IMG/VR virus record: IMGVR_UViG_3300042465_003448
Location: 1-34,425 of that record
Length of the DNA stretch: 34,425 bases
Source of the DNA: a virus
Direction: 5' to 3' (one strand)
The stretch's first letter is position 1, and every line of letters starts with the position of its first letter. Both the position numbers and the translations under genes were made by a program. Under the pieces are notes generated by a model that did not search any database, was not told the origin of the DNA, and saw nothing but the letters and a program-made list of their open reading frames with translations. Below are positions 1 to 6,555 of the stretch, one piece after another.

Positions 1-163
1 AAGTGGCGAAGATGATTACTTTCTAAACGAGCAAGGCGATTGGGTGCAGGTGCAAGGCGGTGGCGGTGGAAATCAAACACTAAACGAAGTTTTAGTAGAA
101 GGCAATGAAACAGATGGGGAAGATATATTGATTTCAGATGGCGACCAAATACAATTTGATAAT
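1..163. repeat. Left copy of the 163-bp terminal overlap
   Basis: Bases 1-163 match bases 34263-34425 with a single difference (C at 37, T at 34299). The difference is synonymous: both triplets encode Gly in the tail-fibre frame. Because an open gene crosses the join in frame, this is best read as the overlap left when a circular or circularly permuted genome is assembled as a linear contig. The single mismatch could be a population variant or a read error. A real short direct terminal repeat is possible but less likely inside a coding region. Confidence 0.9.
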
Positions 164-2083
164 TACTCCAGAATAAGAAAGGGTTTAACCGATGCAGGGA
201 ACGGTGGCGCAAAAGGAGTTGCGCTAGTTTGTTCATTAGACTACGAATTGAAGTGGGAAGCAGGGCGTTTGTACACGATGCAACAAGATGGCTTTACCAT
301 TCGAGAAGTGAGCCATAACTTCACATTTACACCAACGGTTAACGATGACATTACTAAAGGGTTTGTTATTGGGTCAAGATGGATATTAGACAATGGTGAT
401 GTTTATGTTTGTAGTGATGAAACAGCAAGTGCAGCAGTTTGGGCGTTGCAAGTTGCTAGTGTTCCAACACTTCAAGAAGTAACAGACGAGGGGAGTATAA
501 CAACGAACATGATAACCGTAGGTGATACGGCAGGGATTTATAGCGAAGTTGCAGATAGCTATGTTGGAACGGCAAACGATGCAAATGACACTTATGCTTA
601 CATAGGTAATGACGGTTCTTTAGGATTAGGAAACGGAACACACGAAAGTAATTTAAAAAACACAGCGGCAACTACTACTGGCATTATATTAGAGTTCCCG
701 AATAAAGCGGCAGGGAGTTACACCATTGCGACTACTGGCGACATTCCTTCAATAAGCGGATTAGTGCCATACACAGGTGCAACACAGAATGTTGATTTAG
801 GTACTTACAATTTAATTGCAGACCAAGTAGCGTTAAATGTAAGTCCGAATGGAACATTAGCCGTTGGGATGACAGAATGGAATAACACTTTAGGAAGTTC
901 GCAAACGCTTCTAAAAGGCGGTTCAGTAACTTTGAAGAATGGCGTTGACTTAGTAGCTAGGGTGGTCAATAAAGTTTCACCGAACACTACACTAACTAAA
1001 GCCGCTTATCAAGTGGTAAAAATATCGGGAGCGCAAGGGCAAAGGTTAGCAGTTGATTTAGCACAAGCTAATAACGATAACAACAGCGCAGATACGTTGG
1101 GTGTTGTAACCGAAACAATAGCAGCAAATCAAGAAGGGTTTATTATGACCGTTGGGCAATTAGAAGGTATAAACACGACTGGAAGTTTGCAGGGCGAAAC
1201 GTGGGCAGATGGAAATGTTCTTTATTTAAGTCCAACGGTTGCAGGGCGAATAACAAATATAAAACCAACAGGAGCGACAGGGCATATAGTCGTTATTGGT
1301 TACGTGGAATATGCACACGCTAACAACGGCAAGATTTACGTCAAGATTATGAACGGTTGGGAGTTGGACGAGTTGCATAATGTTTATATAGACACAGGAA
1401 CATTAGCGAATAATGATGCTTTGATTTATGAAAGTTCAACACAACTTTGGAAGAACAAAACAATAGCAACAGCTTTAGGCTTCACACCCGAAAACGTAGC
1501 GAATAAATCAGATAGCTTTACTGCTTCAAGTTCTACAACATACGCAAGTACAAAAGCGTTAGTAGATGGTTTGGCTACAAAACAAGGTACTTTAGCATTG
1601 TCTGTTATTGGAGTACCCACCACAAACATAACGGCAACTGGGTTATCGGTTGAAACGGCATTGCTAGTAATCCCATTACCAGTAAATAGCAATAACTATT
1701 TGTTTAGGTTATCGTATTTACTTAGAACCACATCAACACCTGTGCTACTTATGAGAATAGGCACAACGGCATTACCTATAAATGGCAATGTTGGTGCAAA
1801 TAGCATAGGACAGCAAACACAATTAGCCACATTTACACCCGTAAGTACAAACATTAATACATATATCCGAAACTTTCAAATACAAGGCGGTTCAAGTGGT
1901 ACTTTGGTTGGGCGTTCATTTACACAGAACGTAAGTACAGATGAGGTTACTCCATCGGGATTATCAACATTGACCGTAAATACAACCGTTCAGCAGTATT
2001 TATATATTAGTTGTGCGCTTATTTCAGTAGGGCAATCGGTTACTCTTTATGGTGGTTTTACTCAACAAATTAAAATGAACTAA
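2..2083 (+). CDS. Tail fibre / receptor-binding protein, 3' main part (gene starts at 34120)
   Basis: This is the main part of a protein of about 741 aa once the circle is closed: 48 codons from ATG 34120 to the overlap, then 693 codons here. A GTG at 44 could pass for a start, but the frame is open to position 2 and continuous across the join. What is seen: a Gly-rich hinge (VQGGGGGNQTLNEVL), a long, repetitive, Asn/Thr/Gly-rich beta-type sequence, a VPYTGATQNVDLG motif and an ALGFTPENVANK...STTYASTKALVDG segment. These segments are common in tail fibres of Flavobacterium-type phages. The C-terminal 150 residues look like a compact beta-rich tip. It is followed immediately by a small gene, then lysis genes. 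The role in host recognition is inferred from family style and position. Confidence 0.8.
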   Translation, partial: SGEDDYFLNEQGDWVQVQGGGGGNQTLNEVLVEGNETDGEDILISDGDQIQFDNYSRIRKGLTDAGNGGAKGVALVCSLDYELKWEAGRLYTMQQDGFTIREVSHNFTFTPTVNDDITKGFVIGSRWILDNGDVYVCSDETASAAVWALQVASVPTLQEVTDEGSITTNMITVGDTAGIYSEVADSYVGTANDANDTYAYIGNDGSLGLGNGTHESNLKNTAATTTGIILEFPNKAAGSYTIATTGDIPSISGLVPYTGATQNVDLGTYNLIADQVALNVSPNGTLAVGMTEWNNTLGSSQTLLKGGSVTLKNGVDLVARVVNKVSPNTTLTKAAYQVVKISGAQGQRLAVDLAQANNDNNSADTLGVVTETIAANQEGFIMTVGQLEGINTTGSLQGETWADGNVLYLSPTVAGRITNIKPTGATGHIVVIGYVEYAHANNGKIYVKIMNGWELDELHNVYIDTGTLANNDALIYESSTQLWKNKTIATALGFTPENVANKSDSFTASSSTTYASTKALVDGLATKQGTLALSVIGVPTTNITATGLSVETALLVIPLPVNSNNYLFRLSYLLRTTSTPVLLMRIGTTALPINGNVGANSIGQQTQLATFTPVSTNINTYIRNFQIQGGSSGTLVGRSFTQNVSTDEVTPSGLSTLTVNTTVQQYLYISCALISVGQSVTLYGGFTQQIKMN

Positions 2084-2084
2084 G

Positions 2085-2411
2085 ATGCCTATACTAATAA
2101 CTGAAAATGGGACAACAGAAGTAAGCCAAGATGTAATTGATAATATAAACAATGCTTGGAGCAAAGAAGCGCACCTTGCTGAAATAAACGCTTTGCATGA
2201 AGAAGAATTTAAACGTAGGTTATTAGCTGCTGAATACGTTGGTGAGTGGGAATTAAGCGCAGTTTTAGCGGACAGCGAAAACGAATATTTTGATGAAGCG
2301 GTTTTGATAATTAACTATTGGTGGAACGGTTGGGATGCAATAAAAGCATACAGCGAAACCGTAACGGAGGAAAACTTTATTGACCCTCAAACATTCGTAG
2401 ATAATTTATGA
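2085..2411 (+). CDS. Hypothetical protein after the tail fibre (possible fibre-assembly protein)
   Basis: A 108-aa acidic, mostly helical protein that starts one base after the fibre stop and overlaps the holin gene by 4 bases (ATGA). It has no signal peptide or membrane segment. The central stretch has several charged helices and a Trp-rich patch (NYWWNGWDAI) near residues 77-86. I do not recognise a family. Its place between fibre and lysis genes resembles that of small fibre-assembly proteins in other phages, but that is only a positional guess. Confidence 0.6.
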   Translation: MPILITENGTTEVSQDVIDNINNAWSKEAHLAEINALHEEEFKRRLLAAEYVGEWELSAVLADSENEYFDEAVLIINYWWNGWDAIKAYSETVTEENFIDPQTFVDNL

Positions 2412-2803
2412 TAGACTACAAACTACTTTCTTCAAAATACGGTGGACTGGCTTTAGCGGCAGTATTAACTTATTTAGCACCATTACAATCAACATTGTTT
2501 GTTGTGGGTGCAGTTAGTTTAATTGACTTTATTACAGGCATTATGTCGGCAAAGACAAAGCACGAACTAATTACATCAAACAAAATGATTAGAAAGTTTT
2601 ATGCGGTTCTATCTTACTTTTTAGCTATACTAATCGCTCATGTGATTGGGGGTTATTATGGTGATGCCGACTTTATGGTCAAAGCGGTTGTGGCTATTAT
2701 TGCAGTAAGTGAATTACAAAGCGTAAGAGAGAATATAAAGGGCGTTACTAACTTGGATATATTGAAGCCTTTGATTAATATGTTGGAACGCAAATCGGAA
2801 TAA
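2408..2803 (+). CDS. Holin, phage_holin_4-like family
   Basis: A 131-aa membrane protein. Three or four hydrophobic segments are visible, near residues 10-32, 33-50, 60-80 and 82-100. The segment LIDFITGIMSAKTKHELITS, followed by a basic KMIRKF and a hydrophobic helix, matches the hallmark of the toxin-secretion/phage-lysis holin family (D-x-x-TGI...SxK). It forms pores in the inner membrane at the end of infection and releases the endolysin encoded 2 bases downstream. Translation is coupled to the gene before by an ATGA overlap. The family call is confident; export behaviour is inferred. Confidence 0.85.
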   Translation: MIDYKLLSSKYGGLALAAVLTYLAPLQSTLFVVGAVSLIDFITGIMSAKTKHELITSNKMIRKFYAVLSYFLAILIAHVIGGYYGDADFMVKAVVAIIAVSELQSVRENIKGVTNLDILKPLINMLERKSE

Positions 2804-2805
2804 CT

Positions 2806-3270
2806 ATGCAGATAAGCAAATATGTAAGCCTAAAAGAAGCAACGAAAAGCGACTACGCTATTCGCAAACAGATTAACAACATCCCAGATGATGGGCAGTT
2901 GGTAGCCATGAAGAACGTAGCGACAAATGTATTTGATAAAGTTCGTGAACACTTTGGCAAACCGATTGGGATTAGTTCTTTTTTTAGGTGCAAAGAAATA
3001 AACAAAGCTATTGGCGGTTCAATTAATAGTGACCATTGCAACGGTTGTGCCATTGATATTGATGCTGACATTTTCGGAGGCGTAACGAATAAACAAATCT
3101 TTGAATACATCAAAAGCAATTTAGATTTTGACCAGTTGATTTGGGAGTTTGGAGATAGCAACGAACCTGCATGGGTTCACGTTTCTTTGAGGTCAAACGG
3201 AGTTAATCGCAAACAAGTTTTGGAAGCCGTTAAGATTGGCGGCAAAACCCATTACAGAAATAAGCAATGA
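2806..3270 (+). CDS. Endolysin, peptidase M15 (D-Ala-D-Ala carboxypeptidase-like)
   Basis: A 154-aa single-domain protein of the M15 zinc peptidase family. The zinc-site signature is visible: SDHCNGCAIDID gives His77 and Asp84, and WVHVSL gives His125. The N-terminal YVSLKEATKS...DDGQLVAMKNVA and the ISSFFRCKEINKAIGGS segment are typical of phage M15 lysins (usually 120-160 aa). It cleaves peptidoglycan stem peptides. No signal peptide is seen, so it depends on the upstream holin. The downstream spanin-like gene overlaps by 4 bases, so holin, lysin and spanins form one lysis cassette. Confidence 0.88.
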   Translation: MQISKYVSLKEATKSDYAIRKQINNIPDDGQLVAMKNVATNVFDKVREHFGKPIGISSFFRCKEINKAIGGSINSDHCNGCAIDIDADIFGGVTNKQIFEYIKSNLDFDQLIWEFGDSNEPAWVHVSLRSNGVNRKQVLEAVKIGGKTHYRNKQ

Positions 3271-3611
3271 GAGAGCACCCTTGGATAGTGGCTATTTACG
3301 CCATGTTTCTTTTGATATTACTATTTACTAGCCTAAGCTATTGCGGTGGGCAAACGGACGCTAAGATGGATGCAAGAGATATTTTAATCGAGCAACAAAA
3401 CGAAGAAATAGAACGGTTAGAAAGTGCGATTGATGTAAGCCAAGCCAACGAATTAAAAGCGATTAAGAAAGCGACAGGATTGAAACACGATTTAGAACTT
3501 AAACAATATTCTTATGACAGCCTTCGCAAAGTTAAACCGAAAGTTATTTACCGTAACCTTAATGTTACTGATGACAGCCTCACAAGTATATGGGCAAGTC
3601 AAATCAGATAG
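3267..3611 (+). CDS. Inner-membrane spanin-like protein (Rz-type)
   Basis: A 114-aa protein with a short basic N-terminus, one membrane segment (about residues 7-25, WIVAIYAMFLLILLFTSL) and a long charged coiled coil afterwards. This is the usual build of an Rz-type i-spanin: N-in/C-out anchor plus periplasmic rod. It sits directly after the endolysin, and another gene starts inside it in a different frame, as with Rz/Rz1. Sequence identity to known spanins is not obvious; the call rests on topology and position. Confidence 0.65.
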   Translation: MREHPWIVAIYAMFLLILLFTSLSYCGGQTDAKMDARDILIEQQNEEIERLESAIDVSQANELKAIKKATGLKHDLELKQYSYDSLRKVKPKVIYRNLNVTDDSLTSIWASQIR

Positions 3612-3951
3612 CATTTTAGTTAGCCGTTTAGATTTAATTAAACAAATCGAATTAAACGACAGAAACAAAGCGGAACTAGACCACTCAAATAAAGTCATTA
3701 GCGTGGCAGATAGCGTGGTTTTGGCTTCACGTAGGTATATTGCTTCACTCGATACCGTTATCGCTTTAAAAGACGAAACAATAAGCCTACTCACTTTAGC
3801 TAAAGACATTGCCATTGATAATCGCAATGAATTAAAGAAGCAACTAAAGCTACAAAAGCGGAAAACATTAATTAAGTCGGTTGGATGGGGCGTTGCCGGT
3901 GCCGGTTTGGGCGTTATTTTGGGCGTAACTGGCGTTATTTTAGCCAAATAA
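3514..3951 (+). CDS. Second spanin-like membrane protein, overlapping the first
   Basis: A 145-aa protein starting 98 bases inside the preceding gene in another frame. It has a basic N-terminus with a hydrophobic segment (about residues 11-27, LFTVTLMLLMTASQVYG) like a signal peptide, a long helical coiled-coil middle, and a C-terminal glycine-zipper membrane segment (GWGVAGAGLGVILGVTGVIL). No lipobox cysteine is present, so it is not a standard Rz1 lipoprotein. The out-of-frame nesting suggests the outer partner of the spanin pair; a unimolecular spanin or unrelated membrane protein is the alternative. It is the last gene of the late operon before a T-rich intergenic stretch. Confidence 0.6.
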   Translation: MTAFAKLNRKLFTVTLMLLMTASQVYGQVKSDSILVSRLDLIKQIELNDRNKAELDHSNKVISVADSVVLASRRYIASLDTVIALKDETISLLTLAKDIAIDNRNELKKQLKLQKRKTLIKSVGWGVAGAGLGVILGVTGVILAK

Positions 3952-4028
3952 TTATTTTTTTTAGGGTATTTTTTTAGTCGTTTTTCATTGTGTAATTGCT
4001 TTTTGCTAAAAAAAAAGTTTAAAAAAAG

Positions 4029-4070
4029 TTTGGAAAATGTTTTTTTATTCAAAAAGTGCATTTATATTTG
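4029..4070 (+). promoter_or_regulatory. Early promoter with TATATTTG -7 box
   Basis: TATATTTG at 4063-4070 fits the Bacteroidota -7 consensus TAnnTTTG. A TTTGG lies at 4029-4033, but 30 nt upstream, longer than the usual 17-23. The same A-rich block with GTTTGGAA recurs at the 13.4-kb promoter. It drives the early genes from 4106 with a leader of about 30 nt. The 154 bases between 3951 and 4106 hold otherwise only long T and A runs, which may help end late transcription, and no gene. Confidence 0.7.
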
Positions 4071-4105
4071 CACTATAATTATTAACCAAAACAAAAAACA
4101 AACCT

Positions 4106-4327
4106 ATGAAAACAATCGCACCAAACACAACTATCACTGCAAGATTTGTAACTGATGCTGACCTACGCCCACAAATAAAAGTAGTTGAGCGAGTTGACCG
4201 TGAAAAATCTTCATTTGTAACTATGCTAATTAACGGTGAACTTGTAAAGCGCAAAATACACACCGACTATGAAAAGGAATATGTTTTCCCTTATGGCAAA
4301 TATTCAATGGCACCAATCGCATATTAA
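4106..4327 (+). CDS. Small early hypothetical protein
   Basis: A 73-aa basic protein, the first gene behind the 4063 promoter. Its predicted strands (TITARFVTDA, QIKVVERVDR, SSFVTMLING) suggest a small beta-rich fold. No motif is recognised. The start is chosen for its early-type leader (ACCAAAACAAAAAACAAACC before TATG). Small first genes of early operons often act on host proteins; this is inference from position only. Confidence 0.6.
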   Translation: MKTIAPNTTITARFVTDADLRPQIKVVERVDREKSSFVTMLINGELVKRKIHTDYEKEYVFPYGKYSMAPIAY

Positions 4328-4330
4328 TAA

Positions 4331-4354
4331 CTAACCAAAACCAAACCAACTATG
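4331..4354 (+). repeat. Early leader repeat (TAACCAAAACCAAACC type)
   Basis: The 24 bases just before and through the start codon at 4352 recur almost exactly at 13590-13613, before the helicase-methylase start. Related versions precede starts at 4106, 4667, 5416/5458, 6556, 7090 and 13500. The core is (T)TAACCAAAACCAAACC(A)ACTATG. There is no Shine-Dalgarno purine run. The repeat likely acts as a translation-start context or a binding site for a regulator. Confidence 0.8.
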
Positions 4355-4648
4355 AGCCAACTACATTTATTTGATGGTATTAATAATAATAAATTCCCAA
4401 AATACCACAATGAAAATCCACACATCTACGAAGCGTTTAAATTATATACATTTAAAAGTATTGACAAAAAATTTAATCATTTTTCAGCTGAATTTGTATT
4501 TAATATAATCAGATGGGAAACCAGCATTGGAGGCAATGATTTATTTAAACTAAACAATAATTACAAAGCATTTTATTCTCGTATGTTTATGAATGAATAT
4601 CCACAGCACAAAGGATATTTTAGAACAAGAAAAAGTAAATTTGATTAA
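4352..4648 (+). CDS. Conserved small phage protein (ETxx..NNNY..YxRxF..P...GxFRTR family)
   Basis: A 98-aa protein with a pattern I recognise from many unrelated phages: HFSAEFVFNIIRWET, then KLNNNYKAFYSRMFMNEYP and a final GYFRTRKS. The family has no assigned function to my knowledge. It begins MSQLHLFDG behind the repeated early leader, and the next gene begins with almost the same 14 bases, so the 5' ends may share origin by duplication. Placed in the early operon. Confidence 0.7.
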   Translation: MSQLHLFDGINNNKFPKYHNENPHIYEAFKLYTFKSIDKKFNHFSAEFVFNIIRWETSIGGNDLFKLNNNYKAFYSRMFMNEYPQHKGYFRTRKSKFD

Positions 4649-4666
4649 CCAAACCAAAACCAAACT

Positions 4667-4837
4667 ATGAGCCAACTACAAAACAGGCGTGACAAAGTGC
4701 AACGCCTAACCAACCAAGCACTAAAAGACAAGATGCACCACAAGTATATGCAAGGGGTGTATCTCTTAAACCAAATCGCAATTCGCGAACTGCAAATATT
4801 TTCTAACCGTATAAACAAACTAAACAATGCTAACTAA
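4667..4837 (+). CDS. 56-aa early protein with shared MSQLQ start
   Basis: A short open frame, M S Q L Q N R R D K ... to N N A N, ending TAA at 4835-4837. It has the full early leader (ATTAACCAAACCAAAACC) just upstream and the same ATGAGCCAACTACA start as the gene at 4352. The protein is strongly basic and helical, with no Cys. It overlaps the following HTH gene by 11 bases, which suggests translational coupling. Function unknown. Confidence 0.65.
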   Translation: MSQLQNRRDKVQRLTNQALKDKMHHKYMQGVYLLNQIAIRELQIFSNRINKLNNAN

Positions 4838-5045
4838 CAAACAACTCAAAGAACTTTGGTCAGACCTCACAAAGTACAACGTCACAATCGCACAAGTGGC
4901 GAAATCACTAGGCGTGAGCGAAACAGCCGTCTATAATATTCTAAACGGCAAAACCAAAAAAGCGCACGAAGCAATCAAGCAGATGATTGAAATGCGCAAC
5001 GAGGCGAAGACATCATGGTTAAACTTTTTAAATTCTACGAAATGA
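4827..5045 (+). CDS. Small helix-turn-helix protein
   Basis: A 72-aa protein with a clear HTH near residues 19-41 (TIAQVAKSLGVSETAVYNIL), followed by NGKTKKAHEAIKQMI. The size and layout suit a sequence-specific DNA-binding regulator, perhaps of the early-to-middle switch. No dimerisation or effector domain is seen beyond a C-terminal helix. It is the only obvious transcription-regulator-like protein on the plus strand of the early region. Binding targets are unknown. Confidence 0.7.
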   Translation: MLTNKQLKELWSDLTKYNVTIAQVAKSLGVSETAVYNILNGKTKKAHEAIKQMIEMRNEAKTSWLNFLNSTK

Positions 5046-5251
5046 GCAATACAATAGAGGCGTACAGCTACCTAAAAGACAGAACAGAAAGCGAAGTCGA
5101 AATGGCTTTGACTTATTTTAATAGCCGAATACTAGCGGCAAAGAAACACCGCACAGGAAACGCATGGCTACCCGAAGCATTGCCAATGATGGAGCAAGGC
5201 GCACGAACAGCGATGGACATTTTAGCTAACTTTAAAAAATCGAAACTATGA
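5042..5251 (+). CDS. Small early hypothetical protein
   Basis: A 69-aa protein beginning MSNTIEAYSYLKDRTESEV. The ATG at 5042 overlaps the previous stop as ATGA; an upstream ATG at 5015 would add nine residues but overlap by 31 bases, so 5042 is preferred. The sequence is helical and slightly basic, with no recognised motif. It is linked by ATGA overlaps to the genes before and after, so it belongs to a tightly coupled run. Confidence 0.6.
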   Translation: MSNTIEAYSYLKDRTESEVEMALTYFNSRILAAKKHRTGNAWLPEALPMMEQGARTAMDILANFKKSKL

Positions 5252-5370
5252 AGTTAATCCTGCACATCATCAAGAATTGGAACGAGGTAAACCCAGTCAT
5301 TCAGTTGCTTATTTATGCTACAATAACAAGCGGAGGAATTGCTTTGCTTTGTTGGCTGAAAGGGATATAA
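5248..5370 (+). CDS. 40-aa single-membrane-segment peptide
   Basis: An open frame, M K L I L H I I K N W N E V N P ... L C W L K G I, with one hydrophobic segment over about residues 16-36 (PVIQLLIYATITSGGIALLC). It overlaps the stop of the preceding gene as ATGA, which supports real translation. Very small phage membrane peptides of this sort are often unannotated. No function can be assigned. A GC-rich hairpin starts 5 bases after its stop. Confidence 0.55.
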   Translation: MKLILHIIKNWNEVNPVIQLLIYATITSGGIALLCWLKGI

Positions 5371-5375
5371 AAAAA

Positions 5376-5394
5376 GGACGGTAACCAGCCGTCC
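5376..5394 (+). terminator. GC-rich hairpin after the 5248 gene
   Basis: GGACGG, a 7-nt loop, then CCGTCC: a perfect 6-bp stem preceded by an A run and followed by AAATCTTT. The missing clean U run makes it a weak terminator. It could instead be a partial terminator or an mRNA 3'-end stabiliser between the 4.1-5.4 kb gene group and the 5416/5458 gene. Confidence 0.45.
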
Positions 5395-5457
5395 AAATCT
5401 TTAACCAAATACCCTATGAAAAAAGTACATTACAAAACTAAACAAAAAAACCAAACT

Positions 5458-5715
5458 ATGAAAAAATTTGAAATCGAACTAAATGGCAACCTTTACTGCG
5501 GATGGTACGAAGTAGCCGAAAAGCAAATATTCCTGCACAACGTAACCAGATGGTTACAAAATGTAACCGTTTTAGAAGTGAAATCCCCATCCGAATTAAA
5601 GCAAGTGGAAGAAGCGATTGAAAACGGCAAAGACAGCGATGACATTGCAGAGGAACGCCAAGAGATTTTCTTTATTAAGAACGGTAGAATGCCAGAACGT
5701 GAGTATGATTGCTAA
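5458..5715 (+). CDS. Early hypothetical protein with acidic C-terminal half
   Basis: An 85-aa protein beginning MKKFEIELNGNLYCGWYEV. The start at 5458 follows an early-type leader (AAAAAAACCAAACT). An ATG at 5416, also behind a similar leader, would add 14 basic residues that look like translated leader. The sequence has a beta-rich first half and an acidic helix (QVEEAIENGKDSDDIAEER). The stop codon TAA lies inside the left edge of an imperfect palindrome (see 5711-5804). No family recognised. Confidence 0.6.
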   Translation: MKKFEIELNGNLYCGWYEVAEKQIFLHNVTRWLQNVTVLEVKSPSELKQVEEAIENGKDSDDIAEERQEIFFIKNGRMPEREYDC

Positions 5716-5804
5716 CGTTCGGGTATTGGCGAAGAAGCGGACTTTTACCACTAAAGTTGTTACGAAGCACTAAACCCGCTTTTTTGCCAATACTTTGTTA
5801 TGCG
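5711..5804 (+). repeat. attC-like imperfect palindrome
   Basis: Arms 5723-5740 and 5776-5793 can pair over 18 bp: GTATTGGC and GCGG are Watson-Crick, with two G-U pairs between. An inner ACTTT/AAAGT stem lies at 5741-5757. The ends read GCTAAC on the left and GTTATGC on the right, a near-inverted match with one extra base. Length about 93 bp. The stop codon of the preceding gene lies inside the left TAAC. These traits resemble integron attC sites, but the boxes do not fit the consensus perfectly and no integrase is present, so a structured terminator or host-derived repeat is equally possible. The rest of the 5716-5942 gap holds only the 5906 promoter. Confidence 0.45.
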
Positions 5805-5882
5805 TTCGCCTTATTTTTTCGTGTTGATTTTCAATGAGTTACAAACTATTTTAAAAATAAATGAAAAATACTTTGAAAAATG

Positions 5883-5913
5883 TTTGCAGTTATCAAAATA
5901 GGTTGTATATTTG
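5883..5913 (+). promoter_or_regulatory. Promoter TTTG-N19-TATATTTG
   Basis: TTTG at 5883-5886 and TATATTTG at 5906-5913, with a 19-nt spacer, is a textbook Bacteroidota promoter. It lies 30 nt before the start of the gene at 5943, with an A-rich leader and no Shine-Dalgarno sequence. Confidence 0.8.
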
Positions 5914-5942
5914 TACTCAGATAACAATTAAAAAATAAAAAA

Positions 5943-6128
5943 ATGACAACTACAAACAACAAATTAGAGCAAAAAATTAAAGCCGATTTCATTGCATACT
6001 TTGGTAATGAGCCAAAAGAAATTAAAATAGAAAATGAATATGCTTATGTAGATGGTTTCTATTGCAGAATATTAAACAACAAATCAATTAAAAAAACTCA
6101 CGGTATAGCTTGGAGAAGAGACAACTAA
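5943..6128 (+). CDS. Small hypothetical protein, possibly the N-terminal part of a frameshifted gene
   Basis: A 61-aa protein behind a strong promoter: MTTTNNKLEQKIKADFIAYFG and a strand-rich EIKIENEYAYVDGFYCRIL. No family recognised. It overlaps a cysteine-rich frame (6110) that has no ATG and lies in the -1 frame; a run of seven A sits at 6090-6096. A later frame (6201-6455) returns to the same frame as this gene. It may therefore be an intact small gene or the first third of a 170-residue protein split by two compensating frame changes. Confidence 0.55.
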   Translation: MTTTNNKLEQKIKADFIAYFGNEPKEIKIENEYAYVDGFYCRILNNKSIKKTHGIAWRRDN

Positions 6129-6319
6129 AAAAAGCAAAGTGTGGCTGTGAAATACCAGCCACACTAAAATTTAAAAAGTCAAATAATTGCAATAATTGTA
6201 ATGATACTTTTTGCTCAAAACATTTATACTCTTATGTTGATGAAAGCAATAGGGCAATTACTAAAAACTCAAAAAATTACTGTGAAACGTGTTATAAAGA
6301 AAAATACAAAAGGTGGTAA
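6110..6319 (+). CDS. Cys-rich probable zinc-binding protein, no ATG start
   Basis: A 69-codon frame with ordered metal-ligand candidates: Cys11-x-Cys13, Cys27-x2-Cys30, Cys35-x2-His38, Cys58-x2-Cys61. Eight ligands in this spacing suggest a cross-brace two-zinc fold (FYVE/RING/AN1-like). The only canonical start is TTG at 6110; the frame opens just after a stop at 6089-6091. Reading into it by -1 slippage from the 5943 gene near the A7 run (6090-6096) is an alternative. The Cys/His pattern shows that the frame is or was coding. Role unknown; small zinc proteins often bind nucleic acid or protein. Confidence 0.5.
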   Translation: MEKRQLKKAKCGCEIPATLKFKKSNNCNNCNDTFCSKHLYSYVDESNRAITKNSKNYCETCYKEKYKRW

Positions 6320-6455
6320 ACGTGTTGGCTCTGGTCGTAAGAAAGCGGACTATAAAACTAAAACTATCGCCTTTCGTGTTCGTGTCGAATTTGTCGAGCC
6401 AATTAAAAAAATGGTAAAGGATTATGTTTCGGAGCGTCTGCAAGGTGACGCATAA
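6240..6455 (+). CDS. Basic ribbon-helix-helix-like DNA-binding protein
   Basis: The informative part is GGKRVGSGRKKADYKTKTIA, then FRVRVEFVEPIKKMVKDYVSERL. A basic GGKR-G-GRKK arm followed by a strand (TIAFRV) and a helix is common in small Bacteroidota phage and plasmid regulators. The 5' part overlaps the zinc-protein frame; ATGs exist at 6201, 6234 and 6240, but the residues they encode look like shadow of that frame, so the true start is uncertain. The protein may be joined to the zinc domain by a frame change near 6310. The stop codon sits in ACGCATAAC, an inverted copy of GTTATGCGT at 5797-5805. Confidence 0.5.
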   Translation: MKAIGQLLKTQKITVKRVIKKNTKGGKRVGSGRKKADYKTKTIAFRVRVEFVEPIKKMVKDYVSERLQGDA

Positions 6456-6525
6456 CTCGTAGATATATGAAACATTGCCCACTAAAAATAATCTTCAAAA
6501 AAACTTTAATTTTAATTTATTTTTA

Positions 6526-6533
6526 TATTTTTG
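6526..6533 (+). promoter_or_regulatory. Early promoter -7 box (TATTTTTG)
   Basis: TATTTTTG fits TAnnTTTG; the upstream region is A/T runs without a clear TTG at the right distance. The 31 bases from 6531 match 13475-13505 with one mismatch, including the leader and start codon, so the two promoters share a duplicated leader. It drives the 6556 gene and probably the SSB-ERF run. Confidence 0.7.
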
Positions 6534-6555
6534 CATATCACTAAACCAAACCACT

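Noticed and set aside
1-163. True direct terminal repeat used for packaging
   Set aside because: It lies in a coding region and allows an intact gene through the join; assembly overlap of a circular or permuted genome is simpler, though read ends would settle it.
44-2083. Tail fibre starting at GTG 44
   Set aside because: The frame is open to the left edge and joins in frame with ATG 34120 across the circular join.
3492-4061. Minus-strand 189-codon frame
   Set aside because: It is antisense to the spanin-like genes and the T-rich gap; its sequence is dominated by runs read from A/T tracts.
6089-6097. Classical -1 slippery heptamer in the 5943 gene
   Set aside because: Although A7 followed by C resembles A AAA AAC, the zero-frame phase is wrong (ATT AAA AAA ACT), so ribosomal tandem slippage there is not well supported.
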